From NCBI RefSeq assembly GCF_047462415.1, contig NZ_JANSJE010000011.1, forward strand, positions 45,927 to 109,926: DNA of 64,000 nucleotides, written 5' to 3'. The DNA comes from Thermostichus sp047462415 (GTDB lineage Bacteria; Cyanobacteriota; Cyanobacteriia; Thermostichales; Thermostichaceae). Made by a program: the position numbers and the translations under genes. The notes below the pieces were generated by a model. It did not search any database, was not told where the DNA came from, and was given only the letters and a program-made list of their open reading frames with translations. Within the stretch, counting starts at the first letter, position 1. Each line of letters starts with the position of its first letter. Positions 1 through 8,451 of this stretch are shown here, piece after piece.

Positions 1-636
1 TCAGCCCCGGAAGGGGAGGTGTTTGAGCGGGTGCTGGAGATGGTGCGCACGGTGCGCGAGCTGGGGATGGAAGCCTGTGTCACTTTGGGGATGGTGTCGG
101 CTGCTCAGGCGCAGCAGTTGGCGACGGCAGGGCTGACGGCCTACAACCACAATCTGGACACCTCGCCGGAGTTCTACCCCCGCATCATCACGACGCGCAC
201 CTACCAGGATCGCCTGGAGACTCTGGCCCATGTGGGGGCAGCCGGCCTGCAGATCTGCTGTGGCGGCATTGTCGGCCTTGGGGAGACCGACGAAGACCGC
301 ATCGCCCTGCTGCACGTTTTGGCCAACCTGACGCCGCCGCCCACTTCGGTACCCATCAACGCGCTGGTGCCGGTGGCTGGCACGCCCCTGGGCCAGCTTC
401 CCCCTCCCGATCCGCTGCTGCTGGTGCGCACCATCGCCACGGCTCGGCTGCTGCTGCCCAGAGCCCAGATCCGGCTCTCGGCAGGGCGGAAAAACCTGTC
501 CGAGAGCGACCAGGCGCTGTGCTTCTCGGCAGGCGCCAATTCCATCTTCACCGGCGAAAAGTTGTTGACCACGCCTAACCCAGGCTCGGCCGCCGATGCG
601 GCTTTGCTCGAGAAGCTAGGCCTGCAACCCCTCTAG
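1..636 (+). CDS. bioB: Biotin synthase, C-terminal part (cut by window start)
   Basis: This is the C-terminal 211 residues of biotin synthase, the radical-SAM enzyme that inserts sulfur into dethiobiotin in the last step of biotin synthesis. The reading frame is open from base 1, so the start and the CX3CX2C cluster that binds the radical-SAM [4Fe-4S] lie upstream of the window. Visible family motifs are ACVTLGM, YNHNLDTSPEFY, IITTRTYQDRL, CCGGIVGLGET (its cysteine belongs to the [2Fe-2S] sulfur-donor site) and RLSAGR (its arginine is the unusual [2Fe-2S] ligand). The frame ends in TAG with no sign of decay. Identification is firm; only the missing N-terminus cannot be assessed. Confidence 0.96.
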   Translation, partial: SAPEGEVFERVLEMVRTVRELGMEACVTLGMVSAAQAQQLATAGLTAYNHNLDTSPEFYPRIITTRTYQDRLETLAHVGAAGLQICCGGIVGLGETDEDRIALLHVLANLTPPPTSVPINALVPVAGTPLGQLPPPDPLLLVRTIATARLLLPRAQIRLSAGRKNLSESDQALCFSAGANSIFTGEKLLTTPNPGSAADAALLEKLGLQPL

Positions 637-794
637 AAGCATTTCCTTTTGCGCCTTTAGGATCCCTAGTTGGATCTAGGCGTGTCCCTTCTGTTGTAAC
701 AATCTTTTCAGAAAATCTAACCCTTTCTTAACCCTGTCGGCAGCCATGTCAGAATGGTGGCGACAGTGTTCTCCAGGGTTGTTACGTCGGGTTC

Positions 795-2870
795 ATGTCT
801 CCTGTCAGCACTGCCGAGCCCCTTGCCGAAGTCCAATCCCCTGAGGCGGCTGCTTCTTCTCCTCCAGAGCTCTCGCTTGGGGAGACTGCGGAGCCGACAA
901 GGGGAGGGGGCTTTTGGGGATCCCTGCGGCGCTGGTGGGCGCGCTGGAAACAAAAGCTGCGCCTGGAGACCCAGTTGCTCTTTGTGGCCACGCTGGTGGT
1001 CTCGCTGGTGGTGAGCAGCTTCACCTTCTGGGCCGTCAGCACCGTGCAGCAGAATGCCCGCTTTAACGAGGCCCGCTTTGGCCGGGATCTGGGATTGCTA
1101 TTGGCAGCCAATGTCGCCCCCCTGATCGCAGAAGATCGCATCGGCGAAGTGGTCCAACTGTCGCGGCAATATTTTGAGAGCACCAGCAGCATTCGCTATT
1201 TGCTCTACGCCGACCCGGAGGGGAACATCTACTACGGGATCCCGTTTTCCAACCAGGAGGTGAAAACCTCCCTCAGCCTTACCCGCCGCATGCAACTGCC
1301 GGACAACCGCCCGCCTGCCGAGGGCCAGCCGCTGGTGCGCACCCACCTCACCCCTGCCGGGCGGGTGACGGACATTTTTGTCGGCATCTATCATCAGGGC
1401 CGCTTTTTGGGCACCCTTGGCCTCGGCATCAACCCCAACCCCGCCCTTGTGCGCTCCACGCAACTGGCGCGGGAGGTCTCGATTGGGGTGTTTTTGGCAG
1501 TGTGGGTTCTGGCCATCCTGGGATCCGTGGTCAACGCCCTCACCATCACCTATCCCATCAAAGAACTGGTCAAGGGCGTCCAGGAGATCACCAAGGGCAA
1601 CTTCAAGCAGCGCATCGACCTGCCCTTTGGGGGAGAGCTGGCCCAGCTCATCGACAGCTTTAACGAGATGGCGGAGCGGCTGCAGAGCTACGAAGAGCAG
1701 AACATCGAAGAACTGGCCGCCGCCAAAGCCAAGTTGGAGACGTTGGTTTTCTCTATCGTCGATGCCGCCATTTTGCTGGATGCCGAGTTTCGGGTGCTGC
1801 TGCTCAACCCGGCGGCCTCTCGCATGTTCGGCTGGGAAGGGGATCCCGTCTTGGGCAAGCCCTTGCCGGAGCTGTTGCCGGAGGATCTACGGCAGCAGTT
1901 GGCCCGCCCCCTGATGCAAATTGCCCGCGGGGATCAAGAGGCAGAGGAAATTCGCGTCAACCTCAGCGGCCCCATCAAGCGCGTCGTTCGCATCCTGCTG
2001 TCGCCGGTATCCGACCCGCGGCGGCAAAACCTCAAGGGGATTGTAATGACGGTACAGGACATCACCCGCGAGGTGGAGCTCAACGAGGCCAAGGCCCAGT
2101 TCATCAGCAACATCAGCCACGAGCTGCGTACCCCCCTCTTTAGTATTAAGTCTTTTATCGAGACCCTCTACGAGTACGGCGAGCAGATGTCGCCAGAGGA
2201 GCGGCTGGACTATCTGGAAATTGCCAACCGCGAAACCGATCGCCTCACCCGCTTGGTCAACGATGTGTTGGATTTGTCGCGTCTGGAGTCGGGCAAGCAG
2301 TACCACTTCGAGGCCGTCGATATCGCGGCGGTGATCGAGCAAACCTTGCGCACCCACCACCTGCAAGCCCGCGACAAAGGGATCCAGTTGCGCAAGTTTG
2401 TCGATCCGGATCTGCCCCTGGTGTGGGGCAACTACGATCTGCTGCTGCAGGTGATGACCAATCTTTTGGGCAACGCTCTCAAGTTCACGCCGTCGGGAGG
2501 TCTGGTGACGGTGCATGCCCACCTGGTGGTACAGGCGGATGGATCCCCGCAGGCGGTGCGGGTGGCGGTGGCCGATACGGGCATTGGCATTGCGCCCGAG
2601 GATCAAGAGCGGATCTTCGACCGCTTTTTCCGCGTCGAGAACCGCGTCCACACTTTGGAGGGCACCGGCCTGGGCCTGGCCATTGTGCGCAACATCCTCG
2701 AGAAACACCACACCCGCATCTGCCTAGAAAGCAAGCTGGAACAGGGATCCACCTTCTGGTTCGACCTGCACCTATACACCGAAAACGGGCCGCTGGAGTT
2801 TGCCGCCCAGCCCGGCGAAACGGATCCCCCCAGTTGCCGCTGGCGGGAGCATCCCCAGCAAACCTCTTAA
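795..2870 (+). CDS. nblS: NblS/Hik33-type sensor histidine kinase
   Basis: Membrane sensor kinase of 691 residues. A proline/glutamate-rich N-terminus precedes TM1 at about 57-78. A periplasmic region of about 150 residues follows, then TM2 at about 228-252, a HAMP linker, a PAS domain at about 315-420, HisKA with the phospho-acceptor in NISHELRTPL (His442), and an HATPase_c domain with DTGIGIAPEDQ and GTGLGLAIV. This architecture and the H-box sequence fit NblS (Hik33/DspA), the conserved cyanobacterial kinase acting on RpaB in high-light and nutrient stress. It is monocistronic or leads into the small 2TM gene 88 bases downstream. A putative HLR1 element, the RpaB target site, lies upstream of hli at 8.07 kb. 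The ATG at 795 was kept because the N-terminal extension resembles the family; no strong Shine-Dalgarno is visible. Confidence 0.88.
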   Translation: MSPVSTAEPLAEVQSPEAAASSPPELSLGETAEPTRGGGFWGSLRRWWARWKQKLRLETQLLFVATLVVSLVVSSFTFWAVSTVQQNARFNEARFGRDLGLLLAANVAPLIAEDRIGEVVQLSRQYFESTSSIRYLLYADPEGNIYYGIPFSNQEVKTSLSLTRRMQLPDNRPPAEGQPLVRTHLTPAGRVTDIFVGIYHQGRFLGTLGLGINPNPALVRSTQLAREVSIGVFLAVWVLAILGSVVNALTITYPIKELVKGVQEITKGNFKQRIDLPFGGELAQLIDSFNEMAERLQSYEEQNIEELAAAKAKLETLVFSIVDAAILLDAEFRVLLLNPAASRMFGWEGDPVLGKPLPELLPEDLRQQLARPLMQIARGDQEAEEIRVNLSGPIKRVVRILLSPVSDPRRQNLKGIVMTVQDITREVELNEAKAQFISNISHELRTPLFSIKSFIETLYEYGEQMSPEERLDYLEIANRETDRLTRLVNDVLDLSRLESGKQYHFEAVDIAAVIEQTLRTHHLQARDKGIQLRKFVDPDLPLVWGNYDLLLQVMTNLLGNALKFTPSGGLVTVHAHLVVQADGSPQAVRVAVADTGIGIAPEDQERIFDRFFRVENRVHTLEGTGLGLAIVRNILEKHHTRICLESKLEQGSTFWFDLHLYTENGPLEFAAQPGETDPPSCRWREHPQQTS

Positions 2871-2958
2871 GGAGCAAAAAGCCCGTACGGCTGCAGGGAT
2901 CCCTGGTGGTGGCTTGTTCTACACTGGAGAAGGTTTTGAGTTGTGAGGGGTTGCTGCC

Positions 2959-3255
2959 ATGCCGCCTCGCTGGCCCCGGAAGCCCTCCCGTCGGGATCCC
3001 GAGTTTCGCAAGCTGGATGACCGCTACACCTACGCGGCCCACCTGGCCGTTTTTCTCTGCAGCGCGTCGGGACTGGTGTTTTTCCAGCAGTTGTACCGGG
3101 CGGATTGGCCGTGGCTGGTGCCGCTGCTGGGCTGGTGGGGCCTAGGCCTGGGGATCCACAGCTTCTCGATCTTTTTTGTGGCCCGCTACCCTGCCGATCC
3201 AGGTTTTGTGGAGCTCCCCCCCGAAGCCAACGAAGACTCTGTAGAAGCCGGCTAG
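2959..3255 (+). CDS. Small 2TM-domain membrane protein
   Basis: A 98-residue protein with a basic N-terminus (MPPRWPRKPSRRD), two hydrophobic helices at about 28-48 and 52-75, and an acidic C-terminal tail. The pattern fits the 2TM-domain family of small bacterial membrane proteins, whose function is not established. The N-terminal charge suggests both ends face the cytoplasm. It lies 88 bases after nblS on the same strand and converges on the CNNM-type gene, with a gap of only 9 bases between stops. A conserved partner role with nblS is possible but is only inferred from adjacency. Confidence 0.7.
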   Translation: MPPRWPRKPSRRDPEFRKLDDRYTYAAHLAVFLCSASGLVFFQQLYRADWPWLVPLLGWWGLGLGIHSFSIFFVARYPADPGFVELPPEANEDSVEAG

Positions 3256-3264
3256 CGGCCTCCC

Positions 3265-4302
3265 TCAAGGGGAGCCAGGGGAGGAGGGGCGCTGTCGTCG
3301 TTGTCGCTGCAGCAGCAGGGGGGAGAGATCGCTTTCGTCGTAGATATCTCCCACCAGCTCTTCCAAAATGTCCTCCAGCGTGATCAGGCCGGTGGTGCCG
3401 CCAAACTCATCCACCACGATCCCCAGGTGTTGGCGGGAGCGCAGCATCTCTTTGAGTAACAGGCTGACGCGCTTGGTATCGGGCACAAAAAAAGGCGGGG
3501 ACATGGCCTTGGTCACCTCGGCATTGCCCTTTTGCTCCAGGTGGCGCAGGGCCTGCTTGAGGTGGATGACGCCGACGATCTCGTCCTTAGATTCCCCCTG
3601 CACAGGGATGCGGGAGTAGCCCGTCTCCAGGCAGAGCTTCACCACATCCTGCAGGGTTTTATCGTGGGAGATGGTCTCCATTTTTACTCTAGGTTTGGCC
3701 ACATCTCCCGCCTGGAGCAAATCCAACGCCAGCGCCCCGCGAAACAGGCGCCGTTTTTGCCAATCCAGCAGCCCCCGCTGCCCCAGCACGTCGATCAACA
3801 GCTCCAAATCCTTGAGGGAAGCGGTGGCCGTCAGCGGCGAGAGCTCCAACAGGTTGAACAGGCGGCTGACAATCCATTCAAAGGCGTCGGTAAAAGGGCG
3901 CAGCAGCACCGAGAGGATATGGACAGGCCGCACCACCCAGCGGAACACCCCCAGGGGATGACTCACCGCCAGGGACTTTGGGGCTACTTCTCCAAACAGG
4001 AGCACCAGGATCGTGGTGGGCACAGTGGCGGCCAAAGCTCCAAACTGGGATCCCAGCAGCTCGATGGAGAGGGCTGTGGCCAGGGCAGCAATGCCGATGT
4101 TGACAAAGTTGTTCACCAACAACAGGGTGGTGATCAGCCGTGAGCGCTGTTGTTGGGCCAGTCGATACAAGCCTTGCGGATCCCCTTGTTCCTCGATCAG
4201 GGATTCCAGGCGCAAGTTATCCATGGCCGTGATGGCCGTTTCGGCCCCAGAGCAAGCTCCCGAAAGGAGAAGCAAAAAGGCTAAGAGGAAGACATTAACC
4301 AT
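3265..4302 (-). CDS. CNNM-type (DUF21) transporter with CBS pair
   Basis: About 345 residues from the ATG at 4302. A DUF21/CNNM transmembrane domain fills roughly 1-190 (start MVNVFLLAFLLLLSGACSGA, with SGACSGAETA typical of the family). It is followed by two CBS motifs (around SRIPVQGESKDEIVGVIHLK and LGIVVDEFGGTTGLITLEDI). Proteins of this type (CorB/CorC, 'hemolysin C-like') are linked to Mg2+/Co2+ export or resistance, with the CBS pair sensing nucleotides. The C-terminal CorC_HlyC domain found in longer members is absent, so this is a short form. The frame extends upstream to 4377, but that extension has no family resemblance and was excluded. Confidence 0.85.
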   Translation of the reverse strand: MVNVFLLAFLLLLSGACSGAETAITAMDNLRLESLIEEQGDPQGLYRLAQQQRSRLITTLLLVNNFVNIGIAALATALSIELLGSQFGALAATVPTTILVLLFGEVAPKSLAVSHPLGVFRWVVRPVHILSVLLRPFTDAFEWIVSRLFNLLELSPLTATASLKDLELLIDVLGQRGLLDWQKRRLFRGALALDLLQAGDVAKPRVKMETISHDKTLQDVVKLCLETGYSRIPVQGESKDEIVGVIHLKQALRHLEQKGNAEVTKAMSPPFFVPDTKRVSLLLKEMLRSRQHLGIVVDEFGGTTGLITLEDILEELVGDIYDESDLSPLLLQRQRRQRPSSPGSP

Positions 4303-4645
4303 AGCGCTCCGTCCGCAACAGCGGAACGGGATCCAGATCCATGTTGCCCAGAGCAGAAAATGGGTAGCTTCGGCCAATGCAAAGAAAAGCGGGTCGGCAC
4401 ATTTTCATCACCAACGGGATCCCATCCGGCACCTCGACACCTGAGCGGTTTTACCAAAGTTCAGCACTCAACCCAAGGCTCAGAATCCCTAAACACCCAC
4501 CAACTCCATCTTTTGCGATGAGAGTCTTCATTGAGCAACGAGAGAGCACTCAAGCTGTTCAAACCGACTAGCTTGCTGAAGATCTTGGAAGATCTTGTGA
4601 AAAGCTTAACTTATCCTGTGTTGATCCCTAACCGGTTGCTCAAAG
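4303..4645. other. Intergenic region without a convincing gene
   Basis: These 343 bases separate the start of the CNNM-type gene from the end of panC/cmk, both on the minus strand. They should contain the CNNM gene promoter. Short open frames on the plus strand here have no recognisable features. The only structure seen is two adjacent palindromic octamers, AAGATCTT GG AAGATCTT, near 4578-4595. They lack a following T-run on the minus strand, so I do not call them a terminator. Confidence 0.6.
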
Positions 4646-6280
4646 CTATTGATCAAAACGGGCTTGGCCGGATCGATCCAAAAGTTGTCGGTACAACATC
4701 ACAATTTTGTCTTGCACCTCGGATTGGCTCAGGTGATCTGTGTCGATCAGGATGGCGTCGGGGGCAGGCCGCAAGGGAGAGATAAGCCGTTCGCTGTCGC
4801 GGCGATCCCGCTGCTCGATTTGGGCTTTCAATTCTTCGAGGGGCACCATTTGCCCTTGGGCTTGGAGTTGCTGTTGCCGGCGTTGGGCTCGTTCGCCCAC
4901 CGAGGCGGTCAAAAAGACTTTCAGCTCAGCATCGGGAAAGACATAGGTGCCGATATCTCGCCCCTCCAAGACGGCCCCCCCATCCCGGCCAATGCTGCGT
5001 TGCCGCTTCACCAGCTCCTGCCGCACCCCCGGCACTGCCGCCACCTGAGAGACCCAGCGGGTCACTTCTGGGGAGCGGATGGCCTGGGTGATTTCTTCGC
5101 CATCGGCCCAGATGCGGGTCGGCTCTGCCGAAGAAGTGCCACTTTGCAGGGTGAGCTGGGTTTGGGCGGCCAGTTGGGTCAATTGCTCGGCGTCGTCCAA
5201 CGGGATCCCCCGCTGCAGCGCCAGCCAGGTGATAGCCCGATACATGGCCCCTGTGTCCAAGTACAAAAGCTGCAGTTGGGCGGCCACTGCCCGCGCCACG
5301 GTGGATTTTCCGGCTCCTGCCGGGCCGTCGATGGCAATCAGCGGGCGACGTGGGGTAGAAGCCACCTCCGAGGAAGGCGGTGCCGCGTTTTGTGCTTTCT
5401 CGGCCCAGGGATCCCCTTGTGCCGGAGAGAGGAGCAGATTGTCGATCAGGCGAGTTTGCCCCACATAGGCGGCGATGGCCAGCAATCCCTTGTCTTTCAC
5501 CTCGGCCAGCGGCTGGAGGGTTTGCGGATCCACCAGTTCCAAGTATTGCACCCGCAGTTCAGGGGTGTGCTCCAGCTCGGCACGGGCGGCAGCCAGGATC
5601 CCTTCTGCCGAGGGATCCCCCGCCTGCCAATGGTTATACCCCCGACACAAGGCCCGGTACAGGCTGGTGGCCACCTGTCTCTCTTCAGGAGAAAGGTAGC
5701 GGTTGCGGGAGCTGCAGGCGAGGCCATCGGCTTCTCGCACGGTGGGGCAGGGGACAATGGTGGTGGGGATCTGCAGATCTTGGACCAGCCGTTGGATGAT
5801 CGCCAGTTGCTGGGCGTCTTTCTGGCCAAAGTAGGCCCGCTGCGGCTGCACCAAGTTCAGCAGTTGCAGCACGATGGTGGCTACGCCGCGAAAATGCCCC
5901 GGTCGGTGGGGGGCACAGAGGGTTTGCAAAAGGGACTCGGGAGGCATGACCCAGGTGCGGTCGCTGCCGGCTGCCGGGCTGGCGCCCATCTCCTGCGGGT
6001 CGGGGGCAAACACCACATCCACGCCCGCCGCTTCACACAGGGCCCGATCCCCCTCCTCGTCGCGGGGGTAGCGATCCCAGTCTTCGTTGGGCCCAAATTG
6101 CAGCGGGTTGACGAAAATGCTGACCACCGTGCGGTCGCACTCTTGGCGGCAGCGGCGGATCAGGCTGAGATGGCCCTCGTGCAGGGATCCCATCGTGGGC
6201 ACCAAGCCGATGGTGGATCCCCGCCAGCCAGTTACCTGCTCCCGCAAAGCAGCAACGGTGCGCAGCCAGTGCATCGCCAT
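4646..6280 (-). CDS. panC/cmk: Bifunctional pantothenate synthetase / cytidylate kinase
   Basis: A fused 544-residue enzyme. Residues 1 to about 290 are pantoate-beta-alanine ligase (PanC: TMGSLHEGH with HEGH at 34-37, SIFVNPLQFGPNED, YFGQKDAQQ, SSRNRYLS), which makes pantothenate for coenzyme A. After a proline/serine-rich linker, residues from about 312 are cytidylate kinase (Cmk: P-loop GPAGAGKST at 319-327, LDTGAMYRA, EGRDIGTYVFPDA), which phosphorylates CMP/dCMP. This fusion is the standard cyanobacterial arrangement. Both active sites appear complete. The gene lies 42 bases downstream of petG on the same strand, so co-transcription is possible. Confidence 0.95.
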   Translation of the reverse strand: MAMHWLRTVAALREQVTGWRGSTIGLVPTMGSLHEGHLSLIRRCRQECDRTVVSIFVNPLQFGPNEDWDRYPRDEEGDRALCEAAGVDVVFAPDPQEMGASPAAGSDRTWVMPPESLLQTLCAPHRPGHFRGVATIVLQLLNLVQPQRAYFGQKDAQQLAIIQRLVQDLQIPTTIVPCPTVREADGLACSSRNRYLSPEERQVATSLYRALCRGYNHWQAGDPSAEGILAAARAELEHTPELRVQYLELVDPQTLQPLAEVKDKGLLAIAAYVGQTRLIDNLLLSPAQGDPWAEKAQNAAPPSSEVASTPRRPLIAIDGPAGAGKSTVARAVAAQLQLLYLDTGAMYRAITWLALQRGIPLDDAEQLTQLAAQTQLTLQSGTSSAEPTRIWADGEEITQAIRSPEVTRWVSQVAAVPGVRQELVKRQRSIGRDGGAVLEGRDIGTYVFPDAELKVFLTASVGERAQRRQQQLQAQGQMVPLEELKAQIEQRDRRDSERLISPLRPAPDAILIDTDHLSQSEVQDKIVMLYRQLLDRSGQARFDQ

Positions 6281-6322
6281 GCCACCTCACTTCTTCTCCG
6301 CCTAACCTACCCAGGGCAACTT

Positions 6323-6436
6323 TCAAAGACCGATCTTGTTGCCCCGTTGATACTGCCTGTAGGCGGCCACAAACAAGCCCGCCAAGGTGACCAACACCAT
6401 CCCCAAAACGATCCCCAACAAAATCGGCTCGATCAC
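6323..6436 (-). CDS. petG: Cytochrome b6f complex subunit 5 (PetG)
   Basis: A 37-residue single-helix protein beginning (M)IEPILLGIVLGMV and ending RQYQRGNKIGL. This matches PetG, a small subunit needed for assembly and stability of the cytochrome b6f complex in the thylakoid membrane. The start is a GTG at 6436 preceded by a strong Shine-Dalgarno (AGGAGGT, 7 bases upstream), which settles the start despite the rare codon. The single helix spans about 5-27 and the positively charged tail stays on the stromal/cytoplasmic side. It is followed 42 bases later by panC/cmk on the same strand. Confidence 0.93.
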   Translation of the reverse strand: MIEPILLGIVLGMVLVTLAGLFVAAYRQYQRGNKIGL

Positions 6437-6459
6437 AACCCCGACCTCCTAGTTCAAAC

Positions 6460-6600
6460 CTAGATCATGTTGACATACTCCCTGTCTTTTAGGGCAGGGA
6501 TCTTTGACGCTTCACCGACCGACGCCGGCAAACCAGTCCTACAGGGTCTCCACATCGGTTTTGGAGTCAGGCCTTCCATCCCGACTTGGTTGATGTTACT
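6460..6600 (-). mobile_element. Possible decayed IS200/IS605-type transposon end
   Basis: Between petG and sufS lies a stretch that reads on the minus strand as a coding tail (…WRPCRTGLPASVGEASKIP… ending REYVNMI) with no gene body. It ends in a small hairpin, CCCTG-N10-CAGGG, beside GGGAGTATGTCAACATGAT. Hairpins next to a GACATAC-type border are typical of IS200/IS605 (TnpB-bearing) element ends in cyanobacteria. I infer an orphan right end or a short non-autonomous derivative. No matching left end or transposase is visible nearby, so the call is tentative. Confidence 0.35.
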
Positions 6601-6653
6601 TGAGATATCGATTGGCGCCAGTCGGGACGAAGTCCTCTGCCTGTGACGGATCC

Positions 6654-7931
6654 CTAGCCCAAAGCAACGCTGAAGAACTCCACCGCTTCTGCCAACACTT
6701 CCAAGAAGCGATCTACCTCCGCCAACGTGTTGTACAGGTAAACGCTGGCCCGGGCGGTGGATTGGACTCCCAAATAGCGATGCAGGGGCTGAGTGCAATG
6801 GTGCCCCGCTCGAATGGCGATGCCCTGCTCATCCAGCAAGGTAGACAAGTCATGCGGATGGACGGCCTCTACCGAAAAGCTGACCAGCCCTGCCCGTCGC
6901 GTCGGATCCTTGGGGCCGTAAACCGTGATACCCGCTATGTTTTGGATCCCGTCCAACAAATGGGCGATCAACCGTTGTTCATGGGCGTGAACCCGCTCCA
7001 AGCCGATCTGGCTCAAGTAATCCACGGCTGCCCCCAACCCCACCGCCTGGGCAATCGCCGGCGTGCCGGCCTCAAATTTGTGGGGGATATCCGCATAGGT
7101 GGCGTGATCCCAGTACACATCGGCGATCATCTCTCCCCCACCCAAAAAGGGTGGCATCCCTCGCAACAGCTCCCGCCTGCCGTAGAGGATGCCAATCCCC
7201 GTTGGGCCACACATCTTATGCCCTGAAAAGGCCAACCAATCGCAATTCAACGCCTGCACATCCACAGGCATGTGAGGCACACTCTGACAAGCATCCAGCA
7301 AAACCTTGGCCCCGTAGCGATGGGCCAGCTCCGTGATCTCCTGGACGGGGTTGATGGATCCCAGCATATTGGAAACCTGGGTTACCGCCACCAGGCGGGT
7401 GCGGTCGCTGAGCAAAGACCGGTAGTGCTCCAGATCCAACTCTCCTGCTGGCGTGATCTGGATGAACTGGAGGCAGGCTCCCGTCTTCTGGGCCACGAGC
7501 TGCCACGGGATCAGGTTGCTGTGGTGCTCCATCACCGAAAGGACGATCTCATCCCCTCGTTCCAAATTGCTCAAACCCCAACTGTAGGCCACCAGATTGA
7601 TGGCTTCGCTGGCATTGCGGGTGTAAACGATCTCCTGTGGCGAAGCGGCGTTGATAAAACGAGCGATCTTTTCCCGCGCCCCCTCATAGGCATCGGTGGC
7701 TTCGTTGCTCAGCGTATGAACCCCACGATGCACGTTGGCGTTGGAGCACCGATAGTACCGATCCATCGCCTGCAAAACTGCCAGTGGCTTTTGAGAAGTG
7801 GCAGCGTTGTCAAAGTAGATCAGGGGGTGGCCGTTGACCTGGCGCTGCAAAATCGGAAAGTCCGACCGCACCTGGGCAGCTAGGTCGAAAGAATGGTCCA
7901 GCCTAAGAGAAGAAGGGGTGGATACCGCCAT
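6654..7931 (-). CDS. sufS: Cysteine desulfurase, SufS type
   Basis: A 425-residue PLP enzyme that removes sulfur from cysteine as persulfide for SUF iron-sulfur cluster assembly. The group II signature is present: NAATSQKP near the N-terminus, HHSNLIPWQ, DACQSVPHMPVDVQ, the PLP lysine in SGHKMCGPTG (Lys239) and the persulfide cysteine in AGHHCTQPLH (Cys379). The start was put at the ATG at 7931 because translation from here begins right before the family's conserved region. An upstream in-frame start at 8057 would add 42 residues without homology. The usual sufBCD partners are not adjacent in this window; petG lies downstream. Confidence 0.93.
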   Translation of the reverse strand: MAVSTPSSLRLDHSFDLAAQVRSDFPILQRQVNGHPLIYFDNAATSQKPLAVLQAMDRYYRCSNANVHRGVHTLSNEATDAYEGAREKIARFINAASPQEIVYTRNASEAINLVAYSWGLSNLERGDEIVLSVMEHHSNLIPWQLVAQKTGACLQFIQITPAGELDLEHYRSLLSDRTRLVAVTQVSNMLGSINPVQEITELAHRYGAKVLLDACQSVPHMPVDVQALNCDWLAFSGHKMCGPTGIGILYGRRELLRGMPPFLGGGEMIADVYWDHATYADIPHKFEAGTPAIAQAVGLGAAVDYLSQIGLERVHAHEQRLIAHLLDGIQNIAGITVYGPKDPTRRAGLVSFSVEAVHPHDLSTLLDEQGIAIRAGHHCTQPLHRYLGVQSTARASVYLYNTLAEVDRFLEVLAEAVEFFSVALG

Positions 7932-8072
7932 AGTCTGCGCAAAAAGCCCGTTTCCCTCAGTATGACATCGCTCTGGGCCAGCCCTCGGAAAACCCATCTG
8001 GGATCCCTTCAGTCCTACCCACTCTGCCGTCAGGGCTTGGAAGCCAAAACTTGTCACAAACTGTAATCTTAT

Positions 8073-8090
8073 GTTAAGTTTGTTTACGTA
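8073..8090 (+). promoter_or_regulatory. HLR1-like element (putative RpaB site) upstream of hli
   Basis: The bases GTTAAGTT-TG-TTTACGTA form two imperfect 8-base direct repeats separated by two bases. They match the HLR1 consensus (G/T)TTACA(T/A)(T/A) N2 (G/T)TTACA(T/A)(T/A) at 13 of 16 defined positions. HLR1 is the binding site of RpaB, which NblS controls, in front of light-stress genes including hli. It ends 20 bases before the hli ATG at 8111, and a TAATAA at 8094-8099 could be a -10 hexamer. This position would suit repression in low light. Confidence 0.55.
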
Positions 8091-8110
8091 CAGTAATAAA
8101 GGTATTCACA

Positions 8111-8329
8111 ATGCAATCGTCTCCTAGGATTCCTTCGCGCCTGGATTCCGCATCCGTTGCCCAGTACTATGACACCAGCAACGACTGGATCCCCGGCTGG
8201 ACGGAGCAAGCGGAGCGTTGGAATGGACGCTTGGCCATGTTGGGCTTCGTGATCAGCATGGTTACAGAAGCGGCGCTGGGCCACAGTGTTTTTGCCAGCA
8301 CTCTCGCTCAGTGGCTGGGTCTGCAATAA
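8111..8329 (+). CDS. hli: High-light-inducible protein (Hlip/SCP)
   Basis: A 72-residue one-helix chlorophyll-binding protein. It contains the LHC/Hlip motif TEQAERWNGRLAMLGF at about 31-46, where Glu and Asn/Arg bind chlorophyll, followed by a hydrophobic helix ending near ALGHSVFAS. Hlips bind chlorophyll and carotenoid and protect photosystem II assembly intermediates under light stress. The ATG at 8111 follows AAAGG at about 9 bases. An HLR1-like element lies just upstream. A second hli gene follows after 122 bases on the same strand, and the two share the C-terminal GHSVFAS segment. Confidence 0.92.
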   Translation: MQSSPRIPSRLDSASVAQYYDTSNDWIPGWTEQAERWNGRLAMLGFVISMVTEAALGHSVFASTLAQWLGLQ

Positions 8330-8451
8330 TCTGCAATAATCCGGTAGAGCCCCATCGGGCATCTCACAGACTTTACCCCTTAGCCTTGAGATGCTGCGGC
8401 TCTACCTTGGCTTGAGCTTTTTTACCCTTCGACTCCTATCTTGACAGGCTG

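Noticed and set aside
3671..4143. Long plus-strand frames opposite the CNNM-type gene
   Set aside because: High GC gives many open antisense frames here and throughout; the minus-strand frame has DUF21 and CBS motifs.
4531..4785. 84-codon plus-strand frame before and into panC/cmk
   Set aside because: It overlaps the well-identified panC/cmk gene and shows no recognisable motif.
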